This document shows positions 26,846 through 35,552 of a stretch of DNA of 64,000 nucleotides, one piece after another (position 1 is the stretch's first letter; every line of letters starts with the position of its first letter). Position numbers and translations under genes: made by a program. Source of the stretch: Streptomyces aureus. GTDB taxonomy: Bacteria; Actinomycetota; Actinomycetes; Streptomycetales; Streptomycetaceae. Location of the stretch: positions 434,001 to 498,000 of the forward strand of contig NZ_JNZD01000005.1 of assembly GCF_000725495.1 (NCBI RefSeq), in the 5' to 3' direction. The notes beneath the pieces are model-generated. The model was not told the DNA's origin, made no database searches, and saw only the letters and a program-made list of their open reading frames with translations.

Positions 26846-26917
26846 GGCCGTGTCCACGGTCCGTGGTCCGTGACCGCTGTCCGTGGGCCGTGTCCGCTGT
26901 CCGCTGTCCGTGGGCCG
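26846..26917. repeat. Degenerate short repeat (CCGTGGTCCGTG / GCTGTCC variants)
   Basis: About ten irregular copies of a 7-8 base CCGTGTC/CCGTGGG unit fill the gap before the 3' end of the class F sortase gene. Nothing else is seen in this gap. Confidence 0.5.
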
Positions 26918-26978
26918 GATCAGCCGCGGAGCCGGGACCGGTCCGGGTGCGGCGCGCGGTCGCCGAAGGGCCCGCGCC

Positions 26979-27644
26979 TCACCGTCCGGTGCCGGTGAGG
27001 TACGCCGAGACCACCACGTTCGCCGTGTAGCTGCCGGTGGCGTGGTCGAAGGTCCCGCCGCAGGTGATCAGCCGCAGCTCCGCCCGCCCCCGCTCCCGCA
27101 CCCCGTAGGCCTGCCGGGCGTCGAAGTGGTCGCGGGGCAGCACCTGCACGTCGTCCACGGTGAACTCGGCGATCCTCCCGTCGTCCCGGGCGACCCGGAC
27201 GGTGTCCCCGGGCTTGACGGTGCTGAGCCGGTAGAAGACGGCGGGCCGGGTCTCGGTGTCGACGTGGCCGACCATCAGCGCCGTCCCGACGGCTCCCGGC
27301 TCCGCCCCCGCCGCGTACCAGCCGACGACACCGGGCTGGTCGAAGGGCGGCGGATCGATGGCGCCCCGGCCGTCGAGCCCACGGGCCACCACGGGCGCCT
27401 GCACCCCCATCGACGGGATGTCGACCCGCTGCGGCCGGGCGTCGCCCAGCGGTCTCAGCGCGCGGGGCAGCCGTACCTCCGGCGGCCGTCCGACGGCCGC
27501 GATGTCCCCCGTGGTCGGCGCCGACGTCCCCAGCCGGGGATCCGTCACCTCGCGGCCCCACAGCCACAGCCCCAGCAGCAGCACCAGCCAGGCCACGCCG
27601 GTCAGCAGACGCCCGGTGCCCTGGGAAGACTCCCGTCCGGCCAT
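26979..27644 (-). CDS. Class F sortase
   Basis: A 221-residue membrane-anchored cysteine transpeptidase. One N-terminal membrane segment (LLTGVAWLVLLLGLWLWG) is followed by the sortase barrel. The catalytic His is in GTALMVGHVDTETRPAVFYRLST, the Cys in LRLITCGGTFDHATGSY, and conserved ones surround VRVARDDGRIAEFTVDDVQVLPRDHF. This spelling (ITCGG) is that of class F, an actinobacterial group whose substrates are little known. It lies one base after the stop of the next upstream gene (27646) and is probably co-transcribed with it. Confidence 0.85.
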   Translation of the reverse strand: MAGRESSQGTGRLLTGVAWLVLLLGLWLWGREVTDPRLGTSAPTTGDIAAVGRPPEVRLPRALRPLGDARPQRVDIPSMGVQAPVVARGLDGRGAIDPPPFDQPGVVGWYAAGAEPGAVGTALMVGHVDTETRPAVFYRLSTVKPGDTVRVARDDGRIAEFTVDDVQVLPRDHFDARQAYGVRERGRAELRLITCGGTFDHATGSYTANVVVSAYLTGTGR

Positions 27645-27645
27645 G

Positions 27646-28215
27646 TCAGTCGCGGCCGTCGTCGCCCCGGCGCGCGCTGCGGATCGCCACGGCGACCGCG
27701 GCGGCGCCCGCCAGGACCAGGCCGACCACGGCCTGTCTGGTGCCGGGTCCGGCGGCGTGCGCGTCGTGCGCCGCGGCGAGGCGGGCGGTTCCGCCGCCGC
27801 CCGCGTTCACGGGCGCGACCGGGGAGGCGAAGGCGGCGACACTCGGGGAGGAGTGCGGCGCCGGGACGGTGACCGTTCCCCTGACCCGGTCGTGGTGGCC
27901 GTCGCAGTCGACCCGGACCCCGTAACTGCCGGGCCGCAGCGCGGTCCTGACCCGGGTGTCGCCGACGAGTCCGCCCCCGCCCGCTCCGGCCAGCCGCACG
28001 TCCGAGACGAACGCGTCCGAGGCCGCGGTGCCCGTCCGGCCCGCGCAGCCCTCGGCCCGCAGCCGCACGTCGCTCCCCGCGGACGGGGACACCGGGTTCA
28101 CCGAGACGCCGGCCGGACCCGCGTCGGCCGGACTCGCCTCGGACGCGTACGCGGCGGGCGTGAACGCGGCCGCGGCCATCGCCCCGGCGCAGAGAGTGAG
28201 GCGCATCGAACGCAT
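27646..28215 (-). CDS. Secreted or membrane-anchored hypothetical protein, sortase neighbour
   Basis: A 189-residue protein with a signal peptide (MRSMRLTLCAGAMAAAAFTPAAYA) and a C-terminal membrane segment (QAVVGLVLAGAAAVAVAI) followed by a basic tail. The middle is a beta-rich domain with two Cys residues (EGCAGRTG and VRVDCDGHHD). No LPxTG-like motif is seen before the C-terminal segment, so it is anchored by the segment itself. It is next to the class F sortase gene, and could be its partner. ATG 28215 has GGAGG upstream. Confidence 0.7.
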   Translation of the reverse strand: MRSMRLTLCAGAMAAAAFTPAAYASEASPADAGPAGVSVNPVSPSAGSDVRLRAEGCAGRTGTAASDAFVSDVRLAGAGGGGLVGDTRVRTALRPGSYGVRVDCDGHHDRVRGTVTVPAPHSSPSVAAFASPVAPVNAGGGGTARLAAAHDAHAAGPGTRQAVVGLVLAGAAAVAVAIRSARRGDDGRD

Positions 28216-28348
28216 CGTGAAACCTCCAGACATCTGGAGACTCCCCCGCACGGCGGCGGCCCGCATCCCGTGCGGGCCGCCACTGCTCCATACGGGTCCG
28301 TGCTGCGCGTCGCCGGTCCGGGTCCGGCGCTCCCGTCCGGCCGCGTCC

Positions 28349-29128
28349 TCAGACGCGGTCGACGAGGTCCGCGATCGAGTCGACGACCTCCGACGGCCGG
28401 TACGGGTAACGCTCGATCTCCTCCGGCGTGGTCAGCCCGGTCAGGACGAGGAAGGTCCGCATCCCCGCCTCCAGACCGGCCAGGACGTCGGTGTCCATGC
28501 GGTCGCCGATCATCGCGCTGGACTCGGAGTGCGCGCCGATGGCGTTCAGACCGGTCCGCATCATCAGCGGGTTCGGCTTCCCCGCGAAGTACGGCTGCTT
28601 GCCGGTGGCCTTGGTGATCAGCGCGGCGACCGCTCCGGTGGCCGGCAGCGGGCCCTCGGTGGACGGGCCGGTCTCGTCCGGGTTGGTGGCGATGAACCGG
28701 GCGCCGCCCCTGATGAGCCGGACCGCCTGGGTCATGGCCTCGAAGGAGTACGTACGGGTCTCGCCGAGGACCACGTAGTCGGGCTCGTGGTCGGTGAGGA
28801 CGTACCCGATGTCGTGCAGCGCGGTCGTCAGTCCCGCCTCGCCGATGACGTAGGCCGTTCCGCCCGGCCGCTGGTCGTCCAGGAACTTGGCGGTGGCGAG
28901 GGCGGAGGTCCAGATGTTCTCCACCGGGACGTCCAGGCCCATGCGCTTGAGCCGCGCGTGCAGGTCACGGGCCGTGTAGATGGAGTTGTTCGTCAGAACC
29001 AGGAAGGGCTTCCCCGACTCCCGCAGCTTCTTGACGAAGGCGTCGGCTCCGGGGATGGGCACACCTTCGTGGATGAGGACACCGTCCATGTCGGTGAGCC
29101 ACGAATCGATCGGCTTGCGCTCTGACAT
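28349..29128 (-). CDS. HAD-superfamily IIA hydrolase (NagD-like phosphatase)
   Basis: A 259-residue cytosolic phosphatase. The nucleophile Asp motif is WLTDMDGVLIHEGVPIPGA (DxDGV), motif II is PFLVLTNNSIYTARDLHARL, the IIA cap holds YVVLGETRTYSFEAMTQAVRLI and NPDETGPST, and motif III/IV are FAGKPNPLMMRTG and SAMIGDRMDTDVLAGLEAGM. All catalytic residues are present. Substrates of this group include sugar phosphates and nucleotides. Confidence 0.88.
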   Translation of the reverse strand: MSERKPIDSWLTDMDGVLIHEGVPIPGADAFVKKLRESGKPFLVLTNNSIYTARDLHARLKRMGLDVPVENIWTSALATAKFLDDQRPGGTAYVIGEAGLTTALHDIGYVLTDHEPDYVVLGETRTYSFEAMTQAVRLIRGGARFIATNPDETGPSTEGPLPATGAVAALITKATGKQPYFAGKPNPLMMRTGLNAIGAHSESSAMIGDRMDTDVLAGLEAGMRTFLVLTGLTTPEEIERYPYRPSEVVDSIADLVDRV

Positions 29129-29275
29129 GTGCTGGGTCTCCTGCCGTCCTGGCGTACGTACGCACTCGAACCGGGGCTGCCGGAACGACGCTGTACCGAC
29201 GCGCCCAGCCTAGTCAGGACGACACGGAGCCGGCCGGGGGCCTGTTGCGGGGGGTGGGCGCAGCCGTTGCTGCCG

Positions 29276-29394
29276 GGGTCAGCGTCGGCGTGGGCGACTC
29301 CGCGGGGTCGACGCGGGCGCTGCTGCCGGGTCGGCTCAGGGCGGTCCCGCGGAGCCGGCTCCGGCGGCTCTCCGGGTCAGCGTCGGCGTGGGCG
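29276..29394. repeat. 21-base direct repeat at 29276-29296 and 29374-29394
   Basis: GGGTCAGCGTCGGCGTGGGCG occurs twice exactly. The second copy covers the stop codon of the LARTG gene; the first lies beyond the end of the gene. It looks like a local duplication of the gene's 3' end. Confidence 0.7.
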
Positions 29395-30252
29395 TACCCG
29401 GTGCGCGAGGCTGAACAGCCCCGCTCCGAAGGCGACGAGGGCGAGCGCGAGCGCCGCCAGCGCCGGCCGGTTCGGCCTGCCCGGTCCGGTCCTGGCCAGC
29501 TCGTCGGGGGCCAGCACCGCCGCACCGGTCCCGGCGGAGGTGCCGCTCCCCGCGCCGGTACCGGCCGTCGCTCCCGCACCGGCGCTGGGGCTCGCTCCGG
29601 CGGACGCCGTGCCGGCCGGGTCCGCCGCCGGGGCGCTCTCCTTGCCCGTCTGCACGTCCCCGTTCCCGTCCCCGGCCGCGCCCTCGATCCGGAACCGGTA
29701 GGCGTTCGACTCCCCCACCCAGTCGCCGTCGTCGTCGTGCTTCTGCACGACCGCCGCGTTCGCGACGACGGTGTCCGGGGCGGGCGCGCCGGGGGCCAGC
29801 GAGAGCCGCACCTTCACGGTGAGGGTGCGGCCGGGGGCCACGGTGAACCCGGGGAAGCCGTCGTCGAAGGGCCCGACGTTCTCGGCCTCGTCGCTGCGCT
29901 CGAACCTCACCGCGTGGGCCCGTTCCCCCTCGAAGAACTCCAGCCGCGCCTGCTCCGGCCGCAGCGTCCGCTTCTCGTCCACGAGGACGACGACCGGATG
30001 GATCGCGCCGCACGGATGCGCCGTGGTGTTGGTCAGGTCGATGTACCAGACCGCCGGGTCCCCGCCCGCCCGGTAGGTGTCGGGACCGCCGTGGATCCGG
30101 GTCCTGATCGGGAAGTCGTGGGTGTCGGAGGAGACACAGGTGGGACGGGGGTCCAGCGCGTGCGCCGGGACCGGCGCGAGCGTCACGCACAGCGCGAGAG
30201 CGGTCGGGACAAGGGCGGTCGGAGCGAGCCGATGGGACGTACGCAGTCGCAT
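29377..30252 (-). CDS. Sortase-anchored surface protein (LARTG motif)
   Basis: A 291-residue exported protein. The signal peptide ends at APVPAHA; the mature N-terminal domain (about 165 residues) is beta-rich, with Cys residues in RPTCVSSDTHDFPIRT and TAHPCGAIHPVVVLVDEKRTL. A Ser/Ala/Gly-rich linker follows, then LARTG, a hydrophobic segment (ALAALALALVAFGAGLFSLA) and an Arg-rich tail. This is a complete LAxTG sorting signal, the type recognised by Streptomyces class E sortases, one of which is encoded at 38711. Function of the surface domain is unknown. ATG 30252 has AAAGG upstream. Confidence 0.82.
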   Translation of the reverse strand: MRLRTSHRLAPTALVPTALALCVTLAPVPAHALDPRPTCVSSDTHDFPIRTRIHGGPDTYRAGGDPAVWYIDLTNTTAHPCGAIHPVVVLVDEKRTLRPEQARLEFFEGERAHAVRFERSDEAENVGPFDDGFPGFTVAPGRTLTVKVRLSLAPGAPAPDTVVANAAVVQKHDDDGDWVGESNAYRFRIEGAAGDGNGDVQTGKESAPAADPAGTASAGASPSAGAGATAGTGAGSGTSAGTGAAVLAPDELARTGPGRPNRPALAALALALVAFGAGLFSLAHRVRPRRR

Positions 30253-30476
30253 GAGGAGCCTTTGGCCGATCGGGAGCGGGCGGGGATCGGGAGGACCGGA
30301 AGCGTCAGTCGGTTGCCGGGCAACGGCGCTCGTGACCCTGCCACGTCCCGCCCCGGCCCACGGACCGCCATCCGGGCAGTCGCCCCCGTTCGGCCCCACG
30401 AATCCCACCGTCCGGCGGCACCCGACAGCCGGCCGGCCCGCCCAGCCCTGCCCTCACCCGCCCGCCGCCCCCGTGA

Positions 30477-30562
30477 CCTCAGGCGCCTCCGCGCCGGAGG
30501 CCTACCCGCGCCGGATGCCTCCCGCGCCGGGGACCTCAGCCCTCCCCACGCCGGGGACCTGA
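30477..30562. repeat. Degenerate GC-rich repeat in the gap between two minus-strand genes
   Basis: Units like CCTCxxCGCGCCGG and CGCCGGGGACCTCAG recur about five times, spaced about 20 bases, before the 3' end of the ROK gene. The remaining 220 bases of the 330-base gap contain the LARTG gene's upstream region and no supported gene. Confidence 0.5.
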
Positions 30563-30582
30563 GCCGCCCCGGTCCCCGAACC

Positions 30583-31860
30583 TCACCCCTCCCCCCGCCC
30601 GAACAGCGGGGCCAGCAGTAGTTGAGCCGCGCCCTCGGCCACTCCTCGGGCTCCGCCGGGGGCCGCACGGACCGGTACCGCCGCTTCGCCGCCCTCCCGC
30701 CGGGCTCGTTCCTCCAGTACGGCCCCGACCCCCCGGAGGAAGACCTCCTCGTGCGCCGCGACCGTGCGCCCGCCCAGCAGCACGAGGTCGATGTCGAGCA
30801 GCCCCACCAGGTTCGCCGCCCCGGCGCCGAGCACCCGGGCCGCCTCGGCCACGGTCCCCCGTGCCACCGCGTCCAGGCACAGCACCTCGATGCAGCCCCG
30901 GTTCCCGCACTCGCACAGCGGTCCGTCCAGCTGGATGACCTGGTGTCCGAACTCCCCGGCCCCGGTGCGGGCACCCCGGTGCACGGCCCCGCCGATCACC
31001 AGGCCCGCGCCCAGCCCCGTACCCAGGTGCAGATACGCGAACGACCCGCCGCCCGCGGCGCCCACGGGGCCGGGACGGGAGCCGGTGCCCACGGCGACCC
31101 CGAGAGCCGCCGCGTTGGTGTCCTTGTCCACGACCACGGGCAGCCCGAGCCGTGCGGCCAGCGCGTCGCGCAGGGCGAACCCGTCCCACTCGGGGAAGCC
31201 CGTCACCCGGTGCAGCACGCCCAGGGTGTGGTCGAGGGGCCCCGGCAGCGCGACCCCCACGCCCAGCGGCGTCACCCCGTCGAGCAGGGCCTCGGCCTCC
31301 CGGGCCGCCCCCTCGACGACGGCCTCGGCCCCGGCCCCCAGGTCCAGCGGGGCGCGCCGCTCGGCCACCACCGCGCCGGTGAGATCGCAGAGCACCACCG
31401 TGAGCTCGTCCCGGTCGAGATGGAGCCCGACCGCGTACCCCGCCCCGGGCACGAGCCGCAGCACCGTACGGGGTTTGCCGCCCGTGGAGGCGCGGCGTCC
31501 CGCCTCCGTGGCCAGACCGTCGGCCCGCAGCCGTGCGGTGATCTTGCTGACGGCCTGCGGGGTCAGCCTGGTGCGCTCGGCGAGCTCGAGGCGGCTGATG
31601 CCGGAGGTCCCCGCCGTACGGAGGAGATCGAGCACCAGGGCGGCGTTGTGACTGCGCAGGGCGGGCAGGTTCACCCCGGCCGCCCCGGCACCGCCTCCCC
31701 CGCCCCCGGGCGCCCCGTGGTGCGCGAAGACCCCGGAGACACCCCCGACCCCGGCCCCGCCCTCGTCCACGAGAACGCCCGGGGTCCGGGGTACACCTGG
31801 ATTCCCGGTGGTGTCCCGCATCCCGCCCCCACCCGCACTGGTCCTGTTCACATCACCCAT
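30583..31860 (-). CDS. ROK-family transcriptional regulator
   Basis: A 425-residue repressor of the NagC/XylR type. A Gly-rich leader of about 60 residues precedes the winged helix (RLELAERTRLTPQAVSKITARLRADG). The sugar-kinase-like domain has DKDTNAAALGVAVG, FAYLHLGTGLGAGLVIGGAVHRGA, TGAGEFGHQVI and the zinc motif CECGNRGCIEV, all typical of ROK proteins. It is transcribed divergently from a Gfo/Idh/MocA oxidoreductase gene, with a clear operator between, so it probably represses both. Ligand likely a sugar. ATG 31860 is chosen; an ATG 39 bases later also has a GGTGGGGG site. Confidence 0.85.
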   Translation of the reverse strand: MGDVNRTSAGGGGMRDTTGNPGVPRTPGVLVDEGGAGVGGVSGVFAHHGAPGGGGGGAGAAGVNLPALRSHNAALVLDLLRTAGTSGISRLELAERTRLTPQAVSKITARLRADGLATEAGRRASTGGKPRTVLRLVPGAGYAVGLHLDRDELTVVLCDLTGAVVAERRAPLDLGAGAEAVVEGAAREAEALLDGVTPLGVGVALPGPLDHTLGVLHRVTGFPEWDGFALRDALAARLGLPVVVDKDTNAAALGVAVGTGSRPGPVGAAGGGSFAYLHLGTGLGAGLVIGGAVHRGARTGAGEFGHQVIQLDGPLCECGNRGCIEVLCLDAVARGTVAEAARVLGAGAANLVGLLDIDLVLLGGRTVAAHEEVFLRGVGAVLEERARREGGEAAVPVRAAPGGARGVAEGAAQLLLAPLFGRGEG

Positions 31861-31876
31861 TGTCCCCCGCGCTTGC

Positions 31877-31901
31877 ACTTTGGCAACAGCGTTGCGAAAG
31901 T
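31877..31901. promoter_or_regulatory. Operator between ROK regulator and oxidoreductase genes
   Basis: ACTTTGGCAAC and GTTGCGAAAGT form an inverted repeat with ten of eleven bases matching over a 3-base spacer. It fills half of the 48-base gap between the two start codons, so one bound dimer would block both genes. The ROK protein is the natural candidate. Confidence 0.65.
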
Positions 31902-31908
31902 AGGACGC

Positions 31909-33000
31909 ATGACAGGCATGACTGGTACCGGTACGCCCCTTCGCGTGGGTCTCGTGGGCTACGGCCTCGCGGGCTCCGTCTTCCACGCCCCGCTGATCGC
32001 GACGACCGAGGGACTCGCCCTCGACACCGTCGTCACCTCGAACCCCGAGCGCGAGGCGCAGGCCCGCGCCGAGTTCGGCGACGGGATCCGGTTCGCCGCG
32101 ACCCCCGACGACCTGCTGGACCGCGCCGACGAGCTCGACCTGATCGTCATCGCGTCCCCGAACAAGACCCACGTCCCGATCGCGACCGCCGCCCTCAAGG
32201 CCGGCCTCCCCGTGGTCGTCGACAAGCCCATCGCCGGCACGGCGGCGGAGGCCCGCGAGCTGGCCGCCCTGGCCGACGAGCGCGGTCTGCTGCTCTCCGT
32301 CTTCCAGAACCGCCGCTGGGACAACGACTTCCTGACCCTGCGCAAGCTGTTCGCCGACGGCGAGCTGGGCGACATCCAGCGCTTCGAGTCCCGCTTCGAG
32401 CGCTGGCGCCCGCAGCTGAAGGGCGGCTGGCGCGAGTCCGGCGACCCGGCGGAGATCGGTGGTCTCCTCTACGACCTCGGCAGCCACCTCGTGGACCAGG
32501 CGCTCGTCCTCTTCGGCCCCGCGGCCTCGGTGTACGCGGAGTCGGACGTACGCCGTCCGGGCGCGCTGGCCGACGACGACACGTTCATCGCGATCACGCA
32601 CGAGAACGGGGTCCGGTCGCACCTCTACGTCTCCGCGACGACCGCCCAGCTCGGCCCGCGCTTCCGCGTCCTCGGCTCGCAGGCGGGCTACGTCAAGTAC
32701 GGCCTCGACCCGCAGGAGGCGGACCTGCGCGACGGCAAGCGTCCCGGCGACGGCAGCGTCTGGGGCGTCGAGCCGGAGGCCCTGTGGGGCCGCGTCGGCT
32801 CCGGCGAGTCCCCGCAGACCGGCGGCGGCCGTCCCGAGCCGACGGTCGCGGGCGCCTACCCCGCGTACTACGCGGCCGTGGCCGCGGCGATCCGTGACGG
32901 CGGCCCGAACCCGGTCAGCGCCCACGAGGCCGCCGCCGCGCTGGACGTCCTGGAGGCCGCCCGCCGCTCCGCCCGCGACTCGGTGGCGGTGTCCCTGTGA
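31909..33000 (+). CDS. Gfo/Idh/MocA-family oxidoreductase
   Basis: A 363-residue NAD(P)-dependent dehydrogenase of sugar-like substrates. The nucleotide site is VGLVGYGLAGSVFHAPLI (GxGxxG type), followed by LDLIVIASPNKTHVPIATAALKAGLPVVVDKPIAGTAAEA, where the Lys of DKP is catalytic. The substrate domain has GGLLYDLGSHLVDQALVLFGP. Transcription is divergent from the ROK gene and coupled to the following gene by a GTGA overlap. The ATG at 31909 is chosen because the operator lies just upstream. Confidence 0.88.
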   Translation: MTGMTGTGTPLRVGLVGYGLAGSVFHAPLIATTEGLALDTVVTSNPEREAQARAEFGDGIRFAATPDDLLDRADELDLIVIASPNKTHVPIATAALKAGLPVVVDKPIAGTAAEARELAALADERGLLLSVFQNRRWDNDFLTLRKLFADGELGDIQRFESRFERWRPQLKGGWRESGDPAEIGGLLYDLGSHLVDQALVLFGPAASVYAESDVRRPGALADDDTFIAITHENGVRSHLYVSATTAQLGPRFRVLGSQAGYVKYGLDPQEADLRDGKRPGDGSVWGVEPEALWGRVGSGESPQTGGGRPEPTVAGAYPAYYAAVAAAIRDGGPNPVSAHEAAAALDVLEAARRSARDSVAVSL

Positions 33001-33470
33001 ACGCGCCCGCCGCACCGGAGATCGCCGAGCTGGAGGAGCAGGAACGCCGGCTGACGCTCCAGCGTTTCACCCACGACGACGCCTGGGCCCTCGGCACCCT
33101 CCTCGTCGACCTGGCCCGTGAGCGGGAGGCGCCGGTGGCCATCGACATCCGCCGCGGCGGCCAGCAGCTCTTCCACGCGGCGCTGCCGGGTTCCACCCCG
33201 GACAACGACGCCTGGATCGACCGCAAGCGCCGGGTCGTGGAGCGCTACGGCTGCTCCTCGCTGCTGGTCGGCTCCCGCTTCCGCGCCAAGGGCACGACGT
33301 TCGAGGACTCCTCGCGCCTGGACCCCGACACGTACGCGGCCCACGGCGGCGCGTTCCCGCTCACCGTGACGGGCGCGGGCGTGATCGGCACGGTCGTCGT
33401 CTCGGGCCTGCCCCAGATCGAGGACCACAAGATGGTGGTAGAGGCCCTGGAAAAGTTCCTGACCCAGTAG
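32997..33470 (+). CDS. UPF0303 / HbpS-like heme-degrading domain protein
   Basis: A 157-residue protein of the UPF0303 (GlcG/HbpS-like) family: WALGTLLVDLAREREAPVAIDIRRGGQQLFHAALPGSTPDNDAWIDRKRRVVERYG and FPLTVTGAGVIGTVVVSGLPQIEDHKMVVEAL are typical. It is a small cytosolic alpha/beta protein with no signal peptide; relatives bind heme, but a family role is not settled. Its GTG overlaps the stop of the oxidoreductase gene (GTGA), so the two are translated together, suggesting a shared pathway. Confidence 0.85.
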   Translation: MNAPAAPEIAELEEQERRLTLQRFTHDDAWALGTLLVDLAREREAPVAIDIRRGGQQLFHAALPGSTPDNDAWIDRKRRVVERYGCSSLLVGSRFRAKGTTFEDSSRLDPDTYAAHGGAFPLTVTGAGVIGTVVVSGLPQIEDHKMVVEALEKFLTQ

Positions 33471-33476
33471 CCCCCG

Positions 33477-33508
33477 GTTCCCCGCGCCCCGTGAAGGGCG
33501 CGGGGAAC
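33477..33508. terminator. Terminator after the UPF0303 gene
   Basis: A perfect 13-bp stem (GTTCCCCGCGCCC with GGGCGCGGGGAAC) over a six-base loop, six bases after the stop codon. The right arm is also the first copy of the repeat below. Confidence 0.75.
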
Positions 33509-33707
33509 GGCGCGACGGGCTCCGTCAGGGGCGCGGGGAACTGCGCGACGGGCCCCGTCAGGGGCGCGGGGAACTGCGCGACCAGCCACGACGCACCCGC
33601 AGCCGATGAGCGACCCTAGGGGCGCGGGGAACTGCGCGACCGGCCACGACGCACCCGCAGGGACCGCCGCACCCCAGCCCCGCCAGGGGCGCGAGGAACG
33701 GCGCGAG
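33495..33707. repeat. Five copies of GGGGCGCGGGGAACTGCGCGAC
   Basis: Copies begin at about 33495, 33526, 33559, 33617 and 33684, filling the gap between two convergent genes. The string is a widespread Streptomyces intergenic repeat; here it is arrayed with spacers of about 10-45 bases, and the third and fourth copies share flanking ACCxGCCACGACGCACCCGCAG. Function unknown; it may act on mRNA ends. Confidence 0.75.
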
Positions 33708-33779
33708 CAACCACAACGCCCCCGCACCGAAAGAAACACCCCGACCCCAGCGGACTCCCCAGCGAGCCCAGCGGAGCGC

Positions 33780-34637
33780 TCACGCCTGGGCAAAGACCTG
33801 CCGCTGCCGCCCCAGCCCCTCGACCTCCAGCTCCACGACGTCCCCGGCCCGCAGGAACGGCTTCGGCTCGGGCCTGCCGAGCGCCACCCCGGCGGGCGTA
33901 CCGGTGTTGATGACGTCACCGGGGTACAGCGTCATGAACCGGCTGACGTACCGGACGACCTCGGCCACGGGGAAGATCTGCCCGGCCGTCGTCCCGTCCT
34001 GCTTCAGCTCCCCGTTCACCCAGAGCCGCAGCGACAGCGCCTGCGGGTCCGGGACCTCGTCCGCGGTCACCAGCCAGGGGCCCAGCGGGTTGAACGTCTC
34101 GCAGTTCTTGCCCTTGTCCCAGGTCCCGCCGCGCTCGATCTGGAACTCCCGCTCGGAGACGTCGTGCGCCACCGCGTACCCGGCGACTTGCGCGAGCGCC
34201 TCCTCGTCGGACTCCAGGTAGCGGGCGGTGCGGCCGATGACGACCGCCAGCTCGACCTCCCAGTCGGTCTTCACCGACCCGCGCGGCACGAGCACCGTGT
34301 CGTGCGGCCCGACGACGGTGTCCGCCGCCTTGAGGAAGATCACCGGCTCGGCGGGCGGCTCGGCGCCGGTCTCCCGGGCGTGGTCGTGGTAGTTCAGCCC
34401 GATGCACACGACCTTGCCGATCCGGGCCAGCGGCGGTCCGACGCGCAGCCCGTCCGGGTCCAGCTCCGGCAGCTCACCGGCAGCGGCGGCGGACCGGACC
34501 CGGCCGAGCGCGGCCTCGTCGGCCAGCAGCGCCCCGTCGATGTCGGGGACCAGTCCCGACAGGTCCCGCAGTGTCCCTTCGGCGTCGAGCAGCGCGGGCC
34601 GCTCCGTCCCGGCCGTACCGACTCGCAGCAGCTTCAT
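33780..34637 (-). CDS. Fumarylacetoacetate hydrolase (FAH) family protein
   Basis: A 285-residue enzyme. After an N-terminal subdomain the FAH core starts with KVVCIGLNYHDHARETGAEPPAEPVIFLKAADTVVGP, has metal ligands in TDWEVELAVVIGRTARY and AGYAVAHDVSEREFQIE, then FETFNPLGPWLVTADE-like segments and DVINTGTPAGVALGRPEPKPFLRAGD. Such enzymes hydrolyse or decarboxylate acyl-pyruvate-type compounds. Of three close starts (34646, 34643, 34637) the ATG at 34637 has GGGAG at the best distance. Confidence 0.88.
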   Translation of the reverse strand: MKLLRVGTAGTERPALLDAEGTLRDLSGLVPDIDGALLADEAALGRVRSAAAAGELPELDPDGLRVGPPLARIGKVVCIGLNYHDHARETGAEPPAEPVIFLKAADTVVGPHDTVLVPRGSVKTDWEVELAVVIGRTARYLESDEEALAQVAGYAVAHDVSEREFQIERGGTWDKGKNCETFNPLGPWLVTADEVPDPQALSLRLWVNGELKQDGTTAGQIFPVAEVVRYVSRFMTLYPGDVINTGTPAGVALGRPEPKPFLRAGDVVELEVEGLGRQRQVFAQA

Positions 34638-34772
34638 CGTCACCATCTCCCTCGGTCGCGGGCCGTCGACCGACGGGTGCGGCCGTCAGAGGACCGTGCG
34701 ATCCTCCAAGCTCGCCGTCCAGTCCGCAAGACCCCGTTCACGGACTGGACCGCCGCCGGAGGGTCGGCAGCG

Positions 34773-35552
34773 TCAGGCGAGAGCGGCCGCGGCGGGCACC
34801 GCGCCGGGCATGTCCCGGTAGAGCACCGCCCGCTCGACCGCGCTCCAGGCCGCGCTGGTCACCACGTACAGCGCGGCGGCCAGCGGGACCACGGCCACGG
34901 TGAACAGGGTGAAGAAGGACATGAACGGCATGATCTTGCCGACCGAGGCCAGCGCCGCCGCGGTGGCCTGCTCGCCCTCGCTCCGGCTCTCGTCCGCCAC
35001 CGGCGCGGCGACGGCGGTCGTCCGCTTCGTGCGCACGTAGTTGAAGCAGGCCACGGCCGTGACGACCGCGAACAGGCCCAGGTAGACGAGGCCGGCCGGT
35101 CCGAAGATCCCGCCGTCGCCGAGGGCGTCCGCCCACCGGCCCCCGAGCGGCGCGCCGAACAGCTTGTGACCGAGCAGGGTGTTGGCCCCGCCGCCGATCG
35201 AGGAGCTGGAGAACAGGTGGTAGAGCAGGAAGAAGGCCGGCAGCTGGAACAGGCTGGGCAGGCAGCCGGACAGCGGCGACACCTTCTCCTCGGCGTGCAG
35301 TTCCATCAGCGCCTTCTGGAACTGCTCACGGTCCTTGCCGTGCTTCTTCTTCAGTTCGGCGATCTGCGGCTGGAGCGCCGCCCGGGCCCGCTGTCCGCGC
35401 GCCGCCGCCCGCGACAGGGGATGCACGAGCAGCCGTACGAGCGCGGTGAACAGGACGATCGCCGCGGCGGTGGCCGAGGCGTGGAACAACGGCTGGAGCA
35501 GGTCGGCGAGGTGCTCGACCAGGTGCGCGAAGACGGACATGAACGTGGACAT
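34773..35552 (-). CDS. YidC/Oxa1-family membrane insertase, stand-alone paralogue
   Basis: A 259-residue membrane protein with about five hydrophobic segments. The core has ALVRLLVHPLSRAAARGQRARAALQPQIAELKKKHGKDREQFQKALMELHAEE and SGCLPSLFQLPAFFLLYHLFS, the hallmark of YidC proteins; the Arg in TALVRLLVHP is the conserved groove residue. It helps insert membrane proteins. It is not beside rpmH/rnpA, so this is probably a second copy, next to a DUF6412 gene. ATG 35552 has GGAGGG upstream. Confidence 0.85.
   Translation of the reverse strand: MSTFMSVFAHLVEHLADLLQPLFHASATAAAIVLFTALVRLLVHPLSRAAARGQRARAALQPQIAELKKKHGKDREQFQKALMELHAEEKVSPLSGCLPSLFQLPAFFLLYHLFSSSSIGGGANTLLGHKLFGAPLGGRWADALGDGGIFGPAGLVYLGLFAVVTAVACFNYVRTKRTTAVAAPVADESRSEGEQATAAALASVGKIMPFMSFFTLFTVAVVPLAAALYVVTSAAWSAVERAVLYRDMPGAVPAAAALA

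Noticed and set aside
33495..33707. Repeat array considered as a CRISPR
   Set aside because: Spacers vary from about 10 to 45 bases and themselves share sequence; repeats diverge; no cas genes are in the window.
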